Assembly: GCA_017302295.1 (NCBI GenBank)
Contig: JAFLDS010000021.1
Location: 1-47,954 of the forward strand
Source: Thauera sp.
Lineage (GTDB): Bacteria > Pseudomonadota > Gammaproteobacteria > Burkholderiales > Rhodocyclaceae
Reading direction: 5' to 3'
DNA length: 47,954 nucleotides
The position numbers and the translations under genes were made by a program. How positions within the stretch are numbered: position 1 is the first letter of the stretch; every line of letters starts with the position of its first letter. The notes under the pieces are model-generated. The model made no database searches, was not told where the DNA came from, and saw only the letters and a program-made list of their open reading frames with translations. Shown here piece after piece: positions 10,859 through 20,277 of the stretch.

Positions 10859-13800
10859 ATGCTGACGCGTCTGGTTTCCTTCGCGCTCACGCAGCGTCTG
10901 TTCGTGCTCGTGCTCACACTGGGCCTGGTCGGCCTTGGTGTGGTCGCCTTCCGCGGCCTGCCCATCGACGCCTTTCCCGATGTATCCACCACCCAGGTGA
11001 AGATCATCATGAAGGCGCCGGGCATGACGCCCGAAGAGGTCGAGACGCGCATCACCACGCCGATCGAGCAGGAGCTGCTGGGCATCCCCAGCCAGCGCAT
11101 GCTGCGCTCGACGTCGAAATACGCACTGGCCGACATCACCATCGATTTCGACGACGCCACCGACATCTACTGGGCGCGCCAGCAGGTGTCAGAGCGGCTC
11201 AATACGGTGCTGCAGGATCTGCCGGCCGGCGTTTCCGGCGGCCTGGCGCCGATCACCACGCCGCTGGGCGAGATGTTCATGTTCACCGTCGAGGGGCCGC
11301 TGTCGCTGGAAGAGAAGCGCACGCTGCTCGACTGGACGATCCGCCCCGCGCTGCGCACCATCCCTGGCGTGGCCGACGTCAATAGCCTGGGCGGCCATGC
11401 GCGCACCATCGAGGTGGTGCCCGATGCCACCGCGATGCTGGCGCAGGGCGTGTCGCTCGCCGAGTTGGAGGCGGCGCTGGCCGCCAACAACCGCAACGAT
11501 GGCGCCGGCCGCCTGACCGACGGCGAGGAGACGCTGGTGGTACGCGCCGAAGGCGCGGTGCGCACGCCGCAGGACGTGGCCGCGATCGCGGTGAAGCAGG
11601 TTGGCGACGCGGTGCTGCGCGTCGGCGACATCGCCGAGGTGCGCATCGGCAGCCTCACCCGCTACGGCGCGGTGACCCGTAGCGGCCAGGGCGAGGCGGT
11701 CGAGGGCCTGGTATTGGGTCTGCGCGGCGCCAATGCGCGCGACGTGGTGGCGGGCGTGAAGCAGCGCCTTGCCGAACTGGCCCCCAGCCTGCCCCAGGGG
11801 GTCGAGATCGTGCCCTTCTACGATCGCAGCAACCTGGTCGATCGCGCGGTCAAGACGGTCTCCAAGGCGCTGCTGGAGGCGGTGGTGCTGGTGCTGGTGC
11901 TGCTCTTCCTGTTTCTGGGCAACCTGCGCGCGGCGCTGGTGGTGGCGATGATGCTGCCGCTGGCGGCGCTGGCCACTTTCCTGCTGATGCGCCAGTTCGG
12001 CCTCAGCGCCAACCTGATGAGCCTGGGCGGCCTGGCCATCGCCATCGGCATGCTCGTCGATGCTGCGGTGGTGGTGGTGGAAAACGTCGAGACGGAGCTG
12101 GCCAAGGACGGGGCCAGCAGTCGCCTGCCCATCCTGCACCGCATCTTCCGCGCCACGCGCGAGGTCGCCGTGCCGGTGGCCTCCGGCATCCTGGTGATCG
12201 TCATCGTGTTCGTCCCGCTGCTCACGCTGGAAGGGCTCGAGGGCAAGCTGTTCCGGCCGGTGGCGCTGACCATCGTGTTCGCGCTGTCGGCGTCCTTGCT
12301 GCTGTCGCTGACGGTGATTCCGGTGCTGTCCTCCTACCTGCTGAATTCGGCGCACGCCGGCGAGCCCTGGCTGGTGCGCCTGCTCAACCGCCACTACCGC
12401 AAGCTGCTCGATCTGGCTTTCGTGCGGCAGAAGACGGTCTTCGTCGCTGCCGGCGTCGGGTTGGCGCTGGCGGTGGCCGCGTTTCCCTTCATCGGCAAGA
12501 GTTTCATGCCGACGATGGACGAGGGCGACCTGATCATGCAGCTCGAGAAGCTGCCGTCGATCTCGCTCGACCAGACCATCGCGCTCGACACTCGGGTGCA
12601 GCAGGCGGTGCTCGCCGCGGTGCCGCAGGTGTCGGCCATCGTCGCGCGCTCCGGCTCTGACGAGCTCGGCCTCGACCCGATGGGCCTCAACCAGACCGAC
12701 ACCTTCCTCGTGCTCAAGCCGCGTGAAACCTGGCCGGTGCCCGATCCGGAATGGCTGATGGACCAGCTGCGCGAAGTGATGAAGCAGTTCCCCGGCGTCG
12801 CCTACAGCTTCACCCAGCCGATCGACATGCGTGTTTCGGAGATGCTGACCGGCGTGCGCGGTGACCTCGCCATCAAGATCTACGGTAGCGACCTCGCCAC
12901 CCTCAACGGTCTGGCGAAGCAGGTCGAGACAGTGGTGCGACAGGTGCCGGGCGCGCAGGATACCTTCACGCTGCAGAACGACGGCGTGCAGTATTTCCGC
13001 ATCGTCATCGACCGGCTCGCGGCCGGGCGCGCCGGGCTCACGGTGGAGGCGGTGCAGGACGACCTGCGCCGCCTGCTCGAGGGGCGCACCATCGGCACCG
13101 TGATCGAGAGCGGGCGGCGCACGCCGCTGGTGATCCGCGGAAGCGGCGCGGTCGCCACACCGCAGGCCTTTGCCGCGCTGCAGCTCGCCACGTCCGACGG
13201 AGGCCGGCTGCCGCTGGCCCAGCTGGCGCATCTCGAGCGTATCGAGGGGCCGGTGAAGATCGACCGCGAGTCGGCGCAGCGCTTCGTCGTCGTGCAGTCG
13301 AACGTCAGCGGGCGCGACCTGGTGGGTTTCGTCGCCGAGGCGCAGCGAGCGGTGGGCGAGCAGGTGAAGCTGCCGGCCAGTTACCGCATCGCCTGGGGCG
13401 GCCAGTTCGAGAACCAGCAGCGCGCCGCGGCCCGGCTCGGCCTGGTGGTGCCGGTGGCGCTGGCGCTGATCTTCTTCCTCCTGTTCTCCACCTTCGGCTC
13501 GGTGCGCCAGGCCTCGCTGATCCTGTCCAACATCCCTTTCGCCCTCATCGGCGGGATCCTGGCACTGGCGGTGACGGGCGAGTACCTGTCGGTTCCGGCC
13601 TCGGTCGGCTTCATCGCGCTGCTCGGCATCGCCGTGCTCAACGGCATCGTCATGGTGTCGACCTTCAACCAATTGCGCACCGCCGGCATGAGCCGCTATG
13701 ACGTGGTGCGCGAGGGTGCGATGCGGCGCCTGCGACCGGTGCTGATGACGGCCAACATCACCGCGTTCGGCCTGATCCCGCTGCTGCTGGCGACCGGGCC

Positions 13801-13939
13801 CGGTTCCGAGATCCAGCGTCCGCTGGCGATCGTGGTGATCGGCGGCCTGCTGAGCTCCACCGCGCTGACGCTGATCCTGCTGCCCCTGATCTATCTGCGC
13901 TTCGGCTTCCCGCCGAAGCAGGCCACGCTGGAGGCGTAA
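10859..13939 (+). CDS. RND transporter, HME family (CusA/CzcA-like)
   Basis: 1026 residues, normal for HME-RND pumps: twelve membrane helices with two large periplasmic loops. The N-terminus (GLPIDAFPDVSTTQVKI) and the TM4 block GGLAIAIGMLVDAAVVVVEN, with its proton-relay Asp, are characteristic of CusA/CzcA-family exporters. SFMPTMDEGDL after TM7 is also typical. The TM4 signature is neither the classical CzcA DFG form nor exactly CusA, so the exported cation or compound is not assigned. AGGAG at 10847-10851 is 7 bases from ATG 10859; ATG 10856, overlapping the adaptor stop, is the other option. It is part of a four-gene operon. Confidence 0.92.
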   Translation: MLTRLVSFALTQRLFVLVLTLGLVGLGVVAFRGLPIDAFPDVSTTQVKIIMKAPGMTPEEVETRITTPIEQELLGIPSQRMLRSTSKYALADITIDFDDATDIYWARQQVSERLNTVLQDLPAGVSGGLAPITTPLGEMFMFTVEGPLSLEEKRTLLDWTIRPALRTIPGVADVNSLGGHARTIEVVPDATAMLAQGVSLAELEAALAANNRNDGAGRLTDGEETLVVRAEGAVRTPQDVAAIAVKQVGDAVLRVGDIAEVRIGSLTRYGAVTRSGQGEAVEGLVLGLRGANARDVVAGVKQRLAELAPSLPQGVEIVPFYDRSNLVDRAVKTVSKALLEAVVLVLVLLFLFLGNLRAALVVAMMLPLAALATFLLMRQFGLSANLMSLGGLAIAIGMLVDAAVVVVENVETELAKDGASSRLPILHRIFRATREVAVPVASGILVIVIVFVPLLTLEGLEGKLFRPVALTIVFALSASLLLSLTVIPVLSSYLLNSAHAGEPWLVRLLNRHYRKLLDLAFVRQKTVFVAAGVGLALAVAAFPFIGKSFMPTMDEGDLIMQLEKLPSISLDQTIALDTRVQQAVLAAVPQVSAIVARSGSDELGLDPMGLNQTDTFLVLKPRETWPVPDPEWLMDQLREVMKQFPGVAYSFTQPIDMRVSEMLTGVRGDLAIKIYGSDLATLNGLAKQVETVVRQVPGAQDTFTLQNDGVQYFRIVIDRLAAGRAGLTVEAVQDDLRRLLEGRTIGTVIESGRRTPLVIRGSGAVATPQAFAALQLATSDGGRLPLAQLAHLERIEGPVKIDRESAQRFVVVQSNVSGRDLVGFVAEAQRAVGEQVKLPASYRIAWGGQFENQQRAAARLGLVVPVALALIFFLLFSTFGSVRQASLILSNIPFALIGGILALAVTGEYLSVPASVGFIALLGIAVLNGIVMVSTFNQLRTAGMSRYDVVREGAMRRLRPVLMTANITAFGLIPLLLATGPGSEIQRPLAIVVIGGLLSSTALTLILLPLIYLRFGFPPKQATLEA

Positions 13940-13942
13940 TCG

Positions 13943-14254
13943 ATGTCTGCTCCCGATACCTGTCTCAACCTCATCATGCCGAGCGCGCTGGCCGACGATG
14001 TGGTGGATCTGCTGCTCGGCCATCGCGAACTGGCGATCAGCTTCGCCAGCTTTCCGGTGAACGCGCATGGTGCCGACGTGGCCCTGGTCGAGCCGAGCGA
14101 ACACGTCAGCGGCCAGGCCAGCCGCATCCAGATCCAGCTGCTGCTGCGCCGCGAGGACGCCGAAACCGTGCTCGGCTACCTCAAGGCGCAACTGCCCAAC
14201 CCCAAGGTCTTTTACTGGGCCACGCCCATTCTGCTGGAAGGGAGGCTGGGATGA
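13943..14254 (+). CDS. DUF3240 family protein
   Basis: 103 residues, soluble, no signal peptide. The sequence (LNLIMPSALADDVVDLLL at the start, QIQLLLRREDAETVLGYL later) matches DUF3240, a small alpha/beta family resembling PII/CutA-like ferredoxin folds and usually encoded beside CzcA/CusA pumps. It starts 3 bases after the pump stop (GGAGG 8 bases before the ATG), and its stop overlaps the start of the outer-membrane factor (ATGA). It may sense or deliver the exported metal; that role is inference from its position alone. Confidence 0.8.
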   Translation: MSAPDTCLNLIMPSALADDVVDLLLGHRELAISFASFPVNAHGADVALVEPSEHVSGQASRIQIQLLLRREDAETVLGYLKAQLPNPKVFYWATPILLEGRLG

Positions 14255-15537
14255 AGGCGAGCCGCTTCCCGACCCGGCGCGGCCTGATCCCGCGCCGCCT
14301 GATGGCGTTCGGCCTTGTCGTCGTCGCCTGCCAGCACGCGTGGGCCGTTGAGCCGGAGGCGACTGATCTGCCGCCGGCGGCGGTGGTCCGCCAACTGCTG
14401 GAGACGGCTCCCGCGGTCAATGCGGCGCGCCATGAGCTTGCCGCGAGCGAGGCGCAGGCGCGCCAGTTGCGCGCCGGCCCGCACGAGTGGACGCTGAGGG
14501 GCGACGTGCAACAGCGCACCGTGCGGCCGGAGAACGACCGCCGTTATGGAGAATATGCGGCCGCGATTGAGCGCGGCGTGCGCATTGGCGGCAAGGCCGA
14601 CATCGACGAGCGCCTCGGCGCAGTGGGGCAGGACGTGTCGCGCTGGGCGCTGGGCGACGCGCAGCACGAGACCGCGCGTGAAATGCTGGCGCTGTGGTTC
14701 GACTGGTTGCGGACCGACAGCGAGCTCGCCGCCCGCAGCCGCCAGCATGCGCTCGCCACCGAGCTGGCGCGCATGGCGGAGATTCGCCTGCGCCAGGGCG
14801 ATGCCGCCCGGCTCGATCTCACCCTGGCGCAGGGCGCAGTCGCGCAGGCCTCGGCACAGCTCGCCGCTGCGCAAGCGAGACGGGACGAGATCGGCGGCGC
14901 GCTGGACATCCGCTTCCCCGGCTTGCGGCCGCGCGCAGCGGTGGTTCTGTCCGAACCGTCCGATCCGGCGGGCGCCCGTTTCGATCTCGATGCGCTGCTG
15001 TCGCGCAACCACGAACTGGCGAAGGCGCGCGCGCTGTCGCGCCAGGCGATGCTGACGGCGCAGCGCGCCGATGCGAACCGCATGCCCGACCCGGTGTTCG
15101 GCGTGCGCGTCGCGAGCGACAAGGGCGGCGACGAGCGCGTGCTCGGCCTCAGTGTCGCGATCCCCCTCGGCGGCACAGCCCGTGTGTCGGCGTCGGACGC
15201 CAGCCTGGCGATGGCGCGGGCTACGGCGGCCCAGGAGGCAGCCGTCGAGGCTCGGGTTCGCACCGAGGCCAGCCGCACGCTCGCCGTGGTGCGCAGCAGC
15301 TACCAGACCTGGCAGCGTCTGCAGGCGGCCGCGGCCGCGCAGCAGACGGCAACCGATATGCAGGAAAAGGCCTGGAAGCTGGGCGAGGCGTCGATCGCCG
15401 ACCTGTTGCAGGCGCGGCGCACCGCCGACGAGCTGCACCTGGCCGAGCGCCTCGCGCGCATCGACGCTTTGGCGGCGCTGCAGCGCTGGCGCCTCGATAC
15501 CCACGAGCTTTGGGATTTCGACACCGACGAGCATTGA
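14251..15537 (+). CDS. TolC family outer-membrane efflux factor
   Basis: 428 residues. A signal peptide (LMAFGLVVVACQHAWA) is followed by two repeats of the OEP (outer membrane efflux protein) fold: long Ala/Arg/Gln-rich helices with short strands, such as LSVAIPLGGTARVSASDASL. It forms the trimeric outer-membrane channel of the RND system encoded upstream. There is no lipobox (VACQHA is not LxxC followed by a small residue at the processing site). Its start overlaps the DUF3240 stop. The C-terminus ends DFDTDEH, an acidic/His tail of unknown meaning. The operon order is adaptor, pump, DUF3240, outer-membrane factor. Confidence 0.87.
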   Translation: MKASRFPTRRGLIPRRLMAFGLVVVACQHAWAVEPEATDLPPAAVVRQLLETAPAVNAARHELAASEAQARQLRAGPHEWTLRGDVQQRTVRPENDRRYGEYAAAIERGVRIGGKADIDERLGAVGQDVSRWALGDAQHETAREMLALWFDWLRTDSELAARSRQHALATELARMAEIRLRQGDAARLDLTLAQGAVAQASAQLAAAQARRDEIGGALDIRFPGLRPRAAVVLSEPSDPAGARFDLDALLSRNHELAKARALSRQAMLTAQRADANRMPDPVFGVRVASDKGGDERVLGLSVAIPLGGTARVSASDASLAMARATAAQEAAVEARVRTEASRTLAVVRSSYQTWQRLQAAAAAQQTATDMQEKAWKLGEASIADLLQARRTADELHLAERLARIDALAALQRWRLDTHELWDFDTDEH

Positions 15538-15568
15538 GGTCCGAGGCACGGTGCAGCGGCGTGGCCGC

Positions 15569-15582
15569 GACCGCTTGCGGTC
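15569..15582. terminator. Short hairpin between convergent genes
   Basis: GACCGC and GCGGTC form a perfect 6-bp stem with a TT loop, 32 bases after the outer-membrane factor stop and 37 bases past the end of the convergent hydroxylase gene. There is no T-run, so intrinsic termination is uncertain. Confidence 0.3.
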
Positions 15583-15618
15583 AGCCGGGGCGTGGGCTGC
15601 GCAGGGTCGGCTGTCGGC

Positions 15619-16302
15619 TCAGACGTCGGCCCACTGCCGCAGCAGGTTGTGATACGTGCCGGTGAGCCGCACCACCGGGTCGGTGTCGCCGATGTCGTGG
15701 CGCAGCTTGAGCAGCGCCATGTCCATCTCGTACAGCAGGCGGCGCTGGCCGGGATCGCGCACCATGCTCTGCATCCACATGAAGCAGGCCACGCGCTCGC
15801 CGCGCGTCACCGGCAGGACGCGGTGGATGGATGAGGACGGATACACCACCATGCTGCCGGCGGCGAGCTTGACGCCGTGGTCGCCGAAGGTGTCCTCGAT
15901 CATCAGCTCGCCGCCGTCGTAGCTTTCCGGGTCGGACAGGAACAGCGTCGCCGACACGTCGGTGCGCACATAGCCGCGGCCGTCGGGCAGGCGCCGCACC
16001 GAGCCGTCCACATGGTTGCCGAAACTGTTGGCGTCGCCGCCGTAGCGGTTGAACAGCGGCGGGTAGATGTTGAGCGGCAACGCGGCGGTGAAGAAGGTCG
16101 CGCTGCGCGACAACGCGCCCAGCATGAGTTGGCGCAGCGCAGGCAGATGCTCGGCCTCCTCGCCCAGTTGGCGGTTGTTCTTCACCTGCGCTGCCTGCAT
16201 GCCGGCGGTGTTGCCGCCATGCGCCCATTCCGAGCGGGCGAGCAGGTCGCGCGCCAGGGCGAGTTCTTCAGCGGTGAGGACGTCTGGAATGGTGATCAGC
16301 AT
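15619..16302 (-). CDS. piuC: PKHD-type Fe(II)/2-oxoglutarate hydroxylase (PiuC/YbiX family)
   Basis: 227 residues, the usual length for the YbiX/PiuC family of 2-oxoglutarate-dependent dioxygenases. The metal-binding triad is visible as HVDGSVR (HxD) and the distal His in [15 protein letters not shown], where the Arg would bind 2-oxoglutarate. These enzymes are regularly encoded beside Fiu/PiuA catecholate-siderophore receptors, as here, and are thought to act in siderophore use; the exact reaction is not established. ATG 16302 was chosen by family length; further upstream the frame runs into an inverted repeat. The gene lies 3' of the receptor in the same direction and is probably co-transcribed with it. 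Confidence 0.88.
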   Translation of the reverse strand: MLITIPDVLTAEELALARDLLARSEWAHGGNTAGMQAAQVKNNRQLGEEAEHLPALRQLMLGALSRSATFFTAALPLNIYPPLFNRYGGDANSFGNHVDGSVRRLPDGRGYVRTDVSATLFLSDPESYDGGELMIEDTFGDHGVKLAAGSMVVYPSSSIHRVLPVTRGERVACFMWMQSMVRDPGQRRLLYEMDMALLKLRHDIGDTDPVVRLTGTYHNLLRQWADV

Positions 16303-16345
16303 GGCAGGTTTCGGGTTCCTGGATTTTCGCCTTTTCGGCACAAGC

Positions 16346-16449
16346 TTGCAGACGTGCGGGGTGTTTGCGGAGTCCCGCGAGGACTGTCTGAGCGAGCGTA
16401 GCGAGCGAGTTCCGCAGCGGGGCGGAGCAAACACCCCGCGCGTCTGCAA
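16346..16449. repeat. Imperfect 23-bp inverted repeat between receptor and hydroxylase genes
   Basis: Arms 16346-16368 and 16427-16449 are reverse complements with one mismatch. Each carries GCGGGGTGTTTGC or its complement. The 58-base centre contains a smaller dyad, GAGCGAGCGTAGCGAGCG. The whole would fold into a long branched hairpin. It lies between two co-directional genes and may attenuate or process the fiu-piuC transcript. It could also be a dispersed extragenic palindrome. Confidence 0.6.
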
Positions 16450-16473
16450 TTGGAGCCCGCAGCTACAAGCGCC

Positions 16474-18666
16474 TCAGAACTTGTACTCGCCCGTCAGGAT
16501 CACCGTGCGCCGCGTGCCCGGCACGGTGAAGCCGCCGTTGTCATACACTTGGTCGTAATACACCTTGTCGAACAGGTTCTTCACGTTCAGGCGTGCCGCC
16601 CACTTCGGCTGCTCGTAGGCCAGCATGGCATCCCAGCGCGCGTAGGCCGGCGCAGTGTTGGGCTTGAAGTCGCCATTGACGAAGATGTTGCTGGCGTTCG
16701 CCGTCGACGGCGAGTAGGCGTAGCGCTCGGTCTTCGCTTCCACGCCGCCGCCGACCTTCCATCCCTGGCCCAGCGCATAGGTGGTCCACAGGTTGAAGGT
16801 GGCAGCCGGCGTGTTGCGCGGCATCTGGCCCTTCAGGCGCGGGTCGGCCTTCGTCACCACCCCAGAAGTGTTCCGGTTCTCCGCCACTTGCAGGATGTCG
16901 GCATCCATCAGGGCGAGGCCGGCGAACACTTCCCAGTTCGGCGTGATGCGGCCGGCCACCTCGAACTCGATGCCGTCGGTGCGACGCTTCTTCGTCAGGA
17001 TCGCGGCCGTCGATTCGAGGTCGGTGTTGCGCTCCCACTCCTTCTCGGCACGGAACAGGGCGGCGCGCAGCGCAAGGTCGCCCTCCAGCAGCAGCCACTT
17101 GGCGCCCAGTTCGGTGACGTTGCTGCGCTCGGGCGGATACTCGCCGCCGGACAACTGGTAAAGGTCGGCTGTCGGGCTGAACGAATCGCTGTAGCTGAGG
17201 TAGTAGTGCGTGTCGGCGCTCGGCTGCCAGGACAGCCCGGTGCGCATGCTGGTCTCACCGAAGTTGAGCTTGGGCGAGTTCACCGCCGAGTAGGTGGCGT
17301 CCAGCTCGTCGCGGCGCAGGCCGACGGTGAATTTCCAGTCGGGCACGAACTCGATCGTGTCCTGCACATAGACGGCGATCGTCTCGCCCTCGTAGCGGGT
17401 GGCTGGTGTATTGACCACGCCGGCGCTGTAGCGCGCGCTGGCGGCCGTGCCCTGGTTGCGCAGCGACCAGCGCACGGAGTCCTCCTTCAGGTACTCGAAA
17501 CCGGCCAGCAGCTCATGCTTCATGCCGAACAGGTCGGCGCGCGCGGTCAGGTCGGACTGCAGGGTCAGGTTCTCGGTTTCGCTGCGGCGGGTCTTGCTCT
17601 GGCCCGCCGTCAGATCCACCGTTGGCGCCCGCGTGTTCGACGGTGCTGCGGCCCAGTAGGCGCGGTCATAGGTGGCGTAGCGCAGCTGCGTGCGCAGCTC
17701 GGCCTTGGGCGACAGCTTCAACTGATGCACCAGCGACGTGATATTGGTCTCGGAGTCGTCGAAGGTGTCGCGGGTGCCCCAGAAGTCTTCCGCGTCGTAG
17801 CGGCGCGACGGCCGCTTGGTGGCGCTGTCGAAAGGCACGCCGTAATCGGGGTTGTCGGCGGTCTTCAGGTAGTAGTGGTTGAGCGTGATCTCGTTGTCGG
17901 TGTAGAGCCCCGTCGTCAGACTCACGCCGACGCCTTCGCGGTGGACTTCAGCCTCGGCGCCGGTCACCGGGTTCTCGCGGATGCTGCCCTCGTCGCGCTT
18001 CATCAGGTTCAGGCGCAGCGCGGTGGTCTCGCCCAGCTGCTTGTTGAAATCGCCCGTCACCTCGCGGTAGTCGTGAGTGCCGAGGCTGCCGGTGATCTTG
18101 CCGCGATCGCCGAGCAGCGGCGTCTTGCTCACCTGGTTGATCACGCCGCCAGCCTGGCCGCGGCCGAACAGCATCGCCGCCGAGCCGCGCAGCACGTCGA
18201 TCTGCTCGAGGTTGAAGGTCTCGCGGTTGTATTGAGCGGTGTCGCGGATGCCGTCGAGGTACATGTCGCCGAAGGTGTAGAAGCCGCGCAGGTTCATGTT
18301 GTCGCCCGAGCGGCCGCCTTCGCCGGCGTTGAAGGTGAGGCCCGACACGTTGCGCAGCGCCTCGCGCAGCGAGCCGACCTGCTGCTCTTCCATCAGCGTG
18401 TTGGTGACGGTGGTGACCGCCTGCGGGATGTCGTGCGGATCCTGCAGCGTCTTGCCGACGCGCGTGGTGGTGGCGCGATAGCCATCCTGGACAGCTTCGC
18501 CGGCGGCCTGCACGGTGACGGCGGGCAGTTGCTGCGTTGCGGCTGGCGCGGTGCTCTGCGCATGGGCGCCGAGCGAGATGCCGGCCAGCATCAGGGCGCC
18601 GAGGGGGAGCAGGGCAGGGGTTTCACGCGGTGCGCGCGCAGGGGTCTGGAGGGCGTCTTGGGCCAT
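16474..18666 (-). CDS. fiu: TonB-dependent catecholate siderophore receptor (Fiu/PiuA-like)
   Basis: 730 residues. A signal peptide (LGALMLAGISLGAHAQ) precedes an N-terminal plug domain with the blocks RVGKTLQDPHDIPQAVTTV, LRGFYTFGDMYLDGIRD and RGSAAMLFGRGQAGGVIN. A 22-strand beta barrel follows, ending in VILTGEYKF with the C-terminal Phe needed for outer-membrane insertion. It imports ferric catecholate siderophores or their breakdown products using TonB-ExbBD energy; tonB, exbB and exbD lie 6-7 kb away in this window. Adjacent piuC supports the Fiu/PiuA assignment. A Fur-like dyad lies about 115 bases upstream. Confidence 0.88.
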   Translation of the reverse strand: MAQDALQTPARAPRETPALLPLGALMLAGISLGAHAQSTAPAATQQLPAVTVQAAGEAVQDGYRATTTRVGKTLQDPHDIPQAVTTVTNTLMEEQQVGSLREALRNVSGLTFNAGEGGRSGDNMNLRGFYTFGDMYLDGIRDTAQYNRETFNLEQIDVLRGSAAMLFGRGQAGGVINQVSKTPLLGDRGKITGSLGTHDYREVTGDFNKQLGETTALRLNLMKRDEGSIRENPVTGAEAEVHREGVGVSLTTGLYTDNEITLNHYYLKTADNPDYGVPFDSATKRPSRRYDAEDFWGTRDTFDDSETNITSLVHQLKLSPKAELRTQLRYATYDRAYWAAAPSNTRAPTVDLTAGQSKTRRSETENLTLQSDLTARADLFGMKHELLAGFEYLKEDSVRWSLRNQGTAASARYSAGVVNTPATRYEGETIAVYVQDTIEFVPDWKFTVGLRRDELDATYSAVNSPKLNFGETSMRTGLSWQPSADTHYYLSYSDSFSPTADLYQLSGGEYPPERSNVTELGAKWLLLEGDLALRAALFRAEKEWERNTDLESTAAILTKKRRTDGIEFEVAGRITPNWEVFAGLALMDADILQVAENRNTSGVVTKADPRLKGQMPRNTPAATFNLWTTYALGQGWKVGGGVEAKTERYAYSPSTANASNIFVNGDFKPNTAPAYARWDAMLAYEQPKWAARLNVKNLFDKVYYDQVYDNGGFTVPGTRRTVILTGEYKF

Positions 18667-18781
18667 CGGGGGTAAGTCTCCGGATTGTCGGGGAGTCGTT
18701 GTGGCTGGCTTCCCGACGAACGAAGGCGCAACGGCCCCGCAGCAGGTGGCTGGCTAGGTGAGGGCGGATTATGTTACGAAC

Positions 18782-18794
18782 GAGAACAATTCGC
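18782..18794. promoter_or_regulatory. Putative Fur-type dyad upstream of the siderophore receptor
   Basis: GAGAACAATTCGC is a near-palindrome (GAGAA / TTCGC, one mismatch) in a local AT-rich patch, 116 bases before the receptor start. It resembles the GAGAAT-n-ATTCTC form of Fur boxes but is only a partial match. Iron control would be expected for this gene. Confidence 0.4.
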
Positions 18795-18840
18795 AATACT
18801 GTTTTCGTGTACTTCCTGCCTCTCCTCTGGTCGGCCCGTT

Positions 18841-20277
18841 TCAGTTCTGGATGAGCGCGGCCCCGGCCCGGGTTTCTCCCCGCCAGCCGCCACCCAACGC
18901 CTTGTAAAGCGCCACCGCGTCCGCCAGCCGCGCCTGGCGGAGCAGGGCGAGCTGGTCCTGCGCGGCGAACAGCGTGCGCTGGGCGTCGAGCACACTCAGC
19001 AAGTCGTCGGCGCCTTCGCGATAGCGCAACTCGGCCAGCCGCAGCGAGCGCTGTGCTTCCAAAAGGATCTCGCGCTGCGCCGACTCCTGGCCGGCGTCGC
19101 GGGCGGCGTTGCCGAGCGCGTCCTCGACCTCCTTGAGGCCGGTGAGGATGGCGCGGCGGTAGGTCTCCACCAGCTCGCGCTGGCGCGAACGCGACAGCTC
19201 GACCTGCGCGCGCAGGCGGCCGCCGTCGAAGATCGTCTGCAGCAGCCCGGCGGAGAGCGACAGCGTGTGCGAAGGGTCGGCGAGCGACAGCAGCATGCCG
19301 CTGGCGACGCCACCGCTCGCCGACAGGCTGATGCGCGGCAGCAAGGCGGCGCGCGCCGCGGCGATGTCGGCGGAGGCCGCGGCGAGGCGCGCTTCGGCGC
19401 TGGCGAGGTCGGGCCGGCGCAACAACAGATCGGCGGGCAGGCCGGGGGCGATGGCCGGGACGACGAGCGCATCGAGGCGTTCTGTGGCGATCGCCGCATC
19501 CTGGGGCGTCCGGCCGAGCAGCAGGGCGAGCGCGGTGCGCGTCTGCCGCTCGCTCACCACCAGCGGTTCGATCGCCGCGCGCTGGGTCAGCACCGTGGTG
19601 CGCTGGCGGCTGACGTCGAGCGCGGAGGCGGCGCCATTGCGAAAACGCGCCTCGACGATCTTCAGCACGCGCTCGGCGATGGCGAGATTGTCGCGTGCGA
19701 TGGCGAGGCGCTGCTGCAGCGCGAGGCCGTCGAACCAGGTGGTGGCGACCGCAGCGGCAAGGCTCAGGCTCGCTGCGTCACGGTCGAAGCGGCTGGCGGC
19801 AAGCTCGGCGGTGGCACTTTGCGTGCCTGCCGCGAGCCGGCCCCACAGATCGACCTCGTAGCTCGCGGTAAGGCCGAGGCCGGTGCTCCGGCTCTCGCTC
19901 ACCGTGCTGCCGCCGCGGTCGCCACTGTCGCTACGCCGCCAGCCGGTGTCGCCGGACAGGTCCAGCGTTGGGAACAGCGACGCGCCGGCAACGCGCAGCG
20001 CGAGCTCCGCCTGTCGCACGCGTTCGGCCTGGATGCCGAGGTCGGGACTGGCCGCGAGCGCCTCGGCCACGAGGGCGTCGAGCGTGGGTGAGCCGAAGCT
20101 TTGCCACCAGGTGTCGGGCAGCGCCTCGGTGGCGCCGCGTTCTGCGGCTTCAGCCCACGCGGCCGGCAAGGCCACGTCGGGCTGCGGGACGGGCTCGACG
20201 ACTGCACAGCCCGCCAGCGTGGCAAGGATGGCGAGCGCGAGGGCGGACAGGGGGGATCGAAGTTGCATGTTGGTCAT
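18841..20277 (-). CDS. NodT/OprM-type outer-membrane efflux lipoprotein
   Basis: 478 residues. The N-terminus carries a lipoprotein signal ([12 protein letters not shown], lipobox LAGC), so the protein is acylated at this Cys. Two OEP domains follow, with the family blocks [36 protein letters not shown] and [20 protein letters not shown]. It is the outer-membrane channel for the MacAB-type pump. The start at 20277 (MTNMQL) overlaps the MacB stop (ATGA), and MQL at 20268 is an alternative. It is the last gene of the macA-macB-oprM-like operon. Confidence 0.9.
   Translation of the reverse strand: MTNMQLRSPLSALALAILATLAGCAVVEPVPQPDVALPAAWAEAAERGATEALPDTWWQSFGSPTLDALVAEALAASPDLGIQAERVRQAELALRVAGASLFPTLDLSGDTGWRRSDSGDRGGSTVSESRSTGLGLTASYEVDLWGRLAAGTQSATAELAASRFDRDAASLSLAAAVATTWFDGLALQQRLAIARDNLAIAERVLKIVEARFRNGAASALDVSRQRTTVLTQRAAIEPLVVSERQTRTALALLLGRTPQDAAIATERLDALVVPAIAPGLPADLLLRRPDLASAEARLAAASADIAAARAALLPRISLSASGGVASGMLLSLADPSHTLSLSAGLLQTIFDGGRLRAQVELSRSRQRELVETYRRAILTGLKEVEDALGNAARDAGQESAQREILLEAQRSLRLAELRYREGADDLLSVLDAQRTLFAAQDQLALLRQARLADAVALYKALGGGWRGETRAGAALIQN

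Noticed and set aside
11189-14191. A 1000-residue minus-strand open frame, rich in His, Gln and Arg
   Set aside because: It is the antisense of the RND pump gene, with no domain and biased composition.
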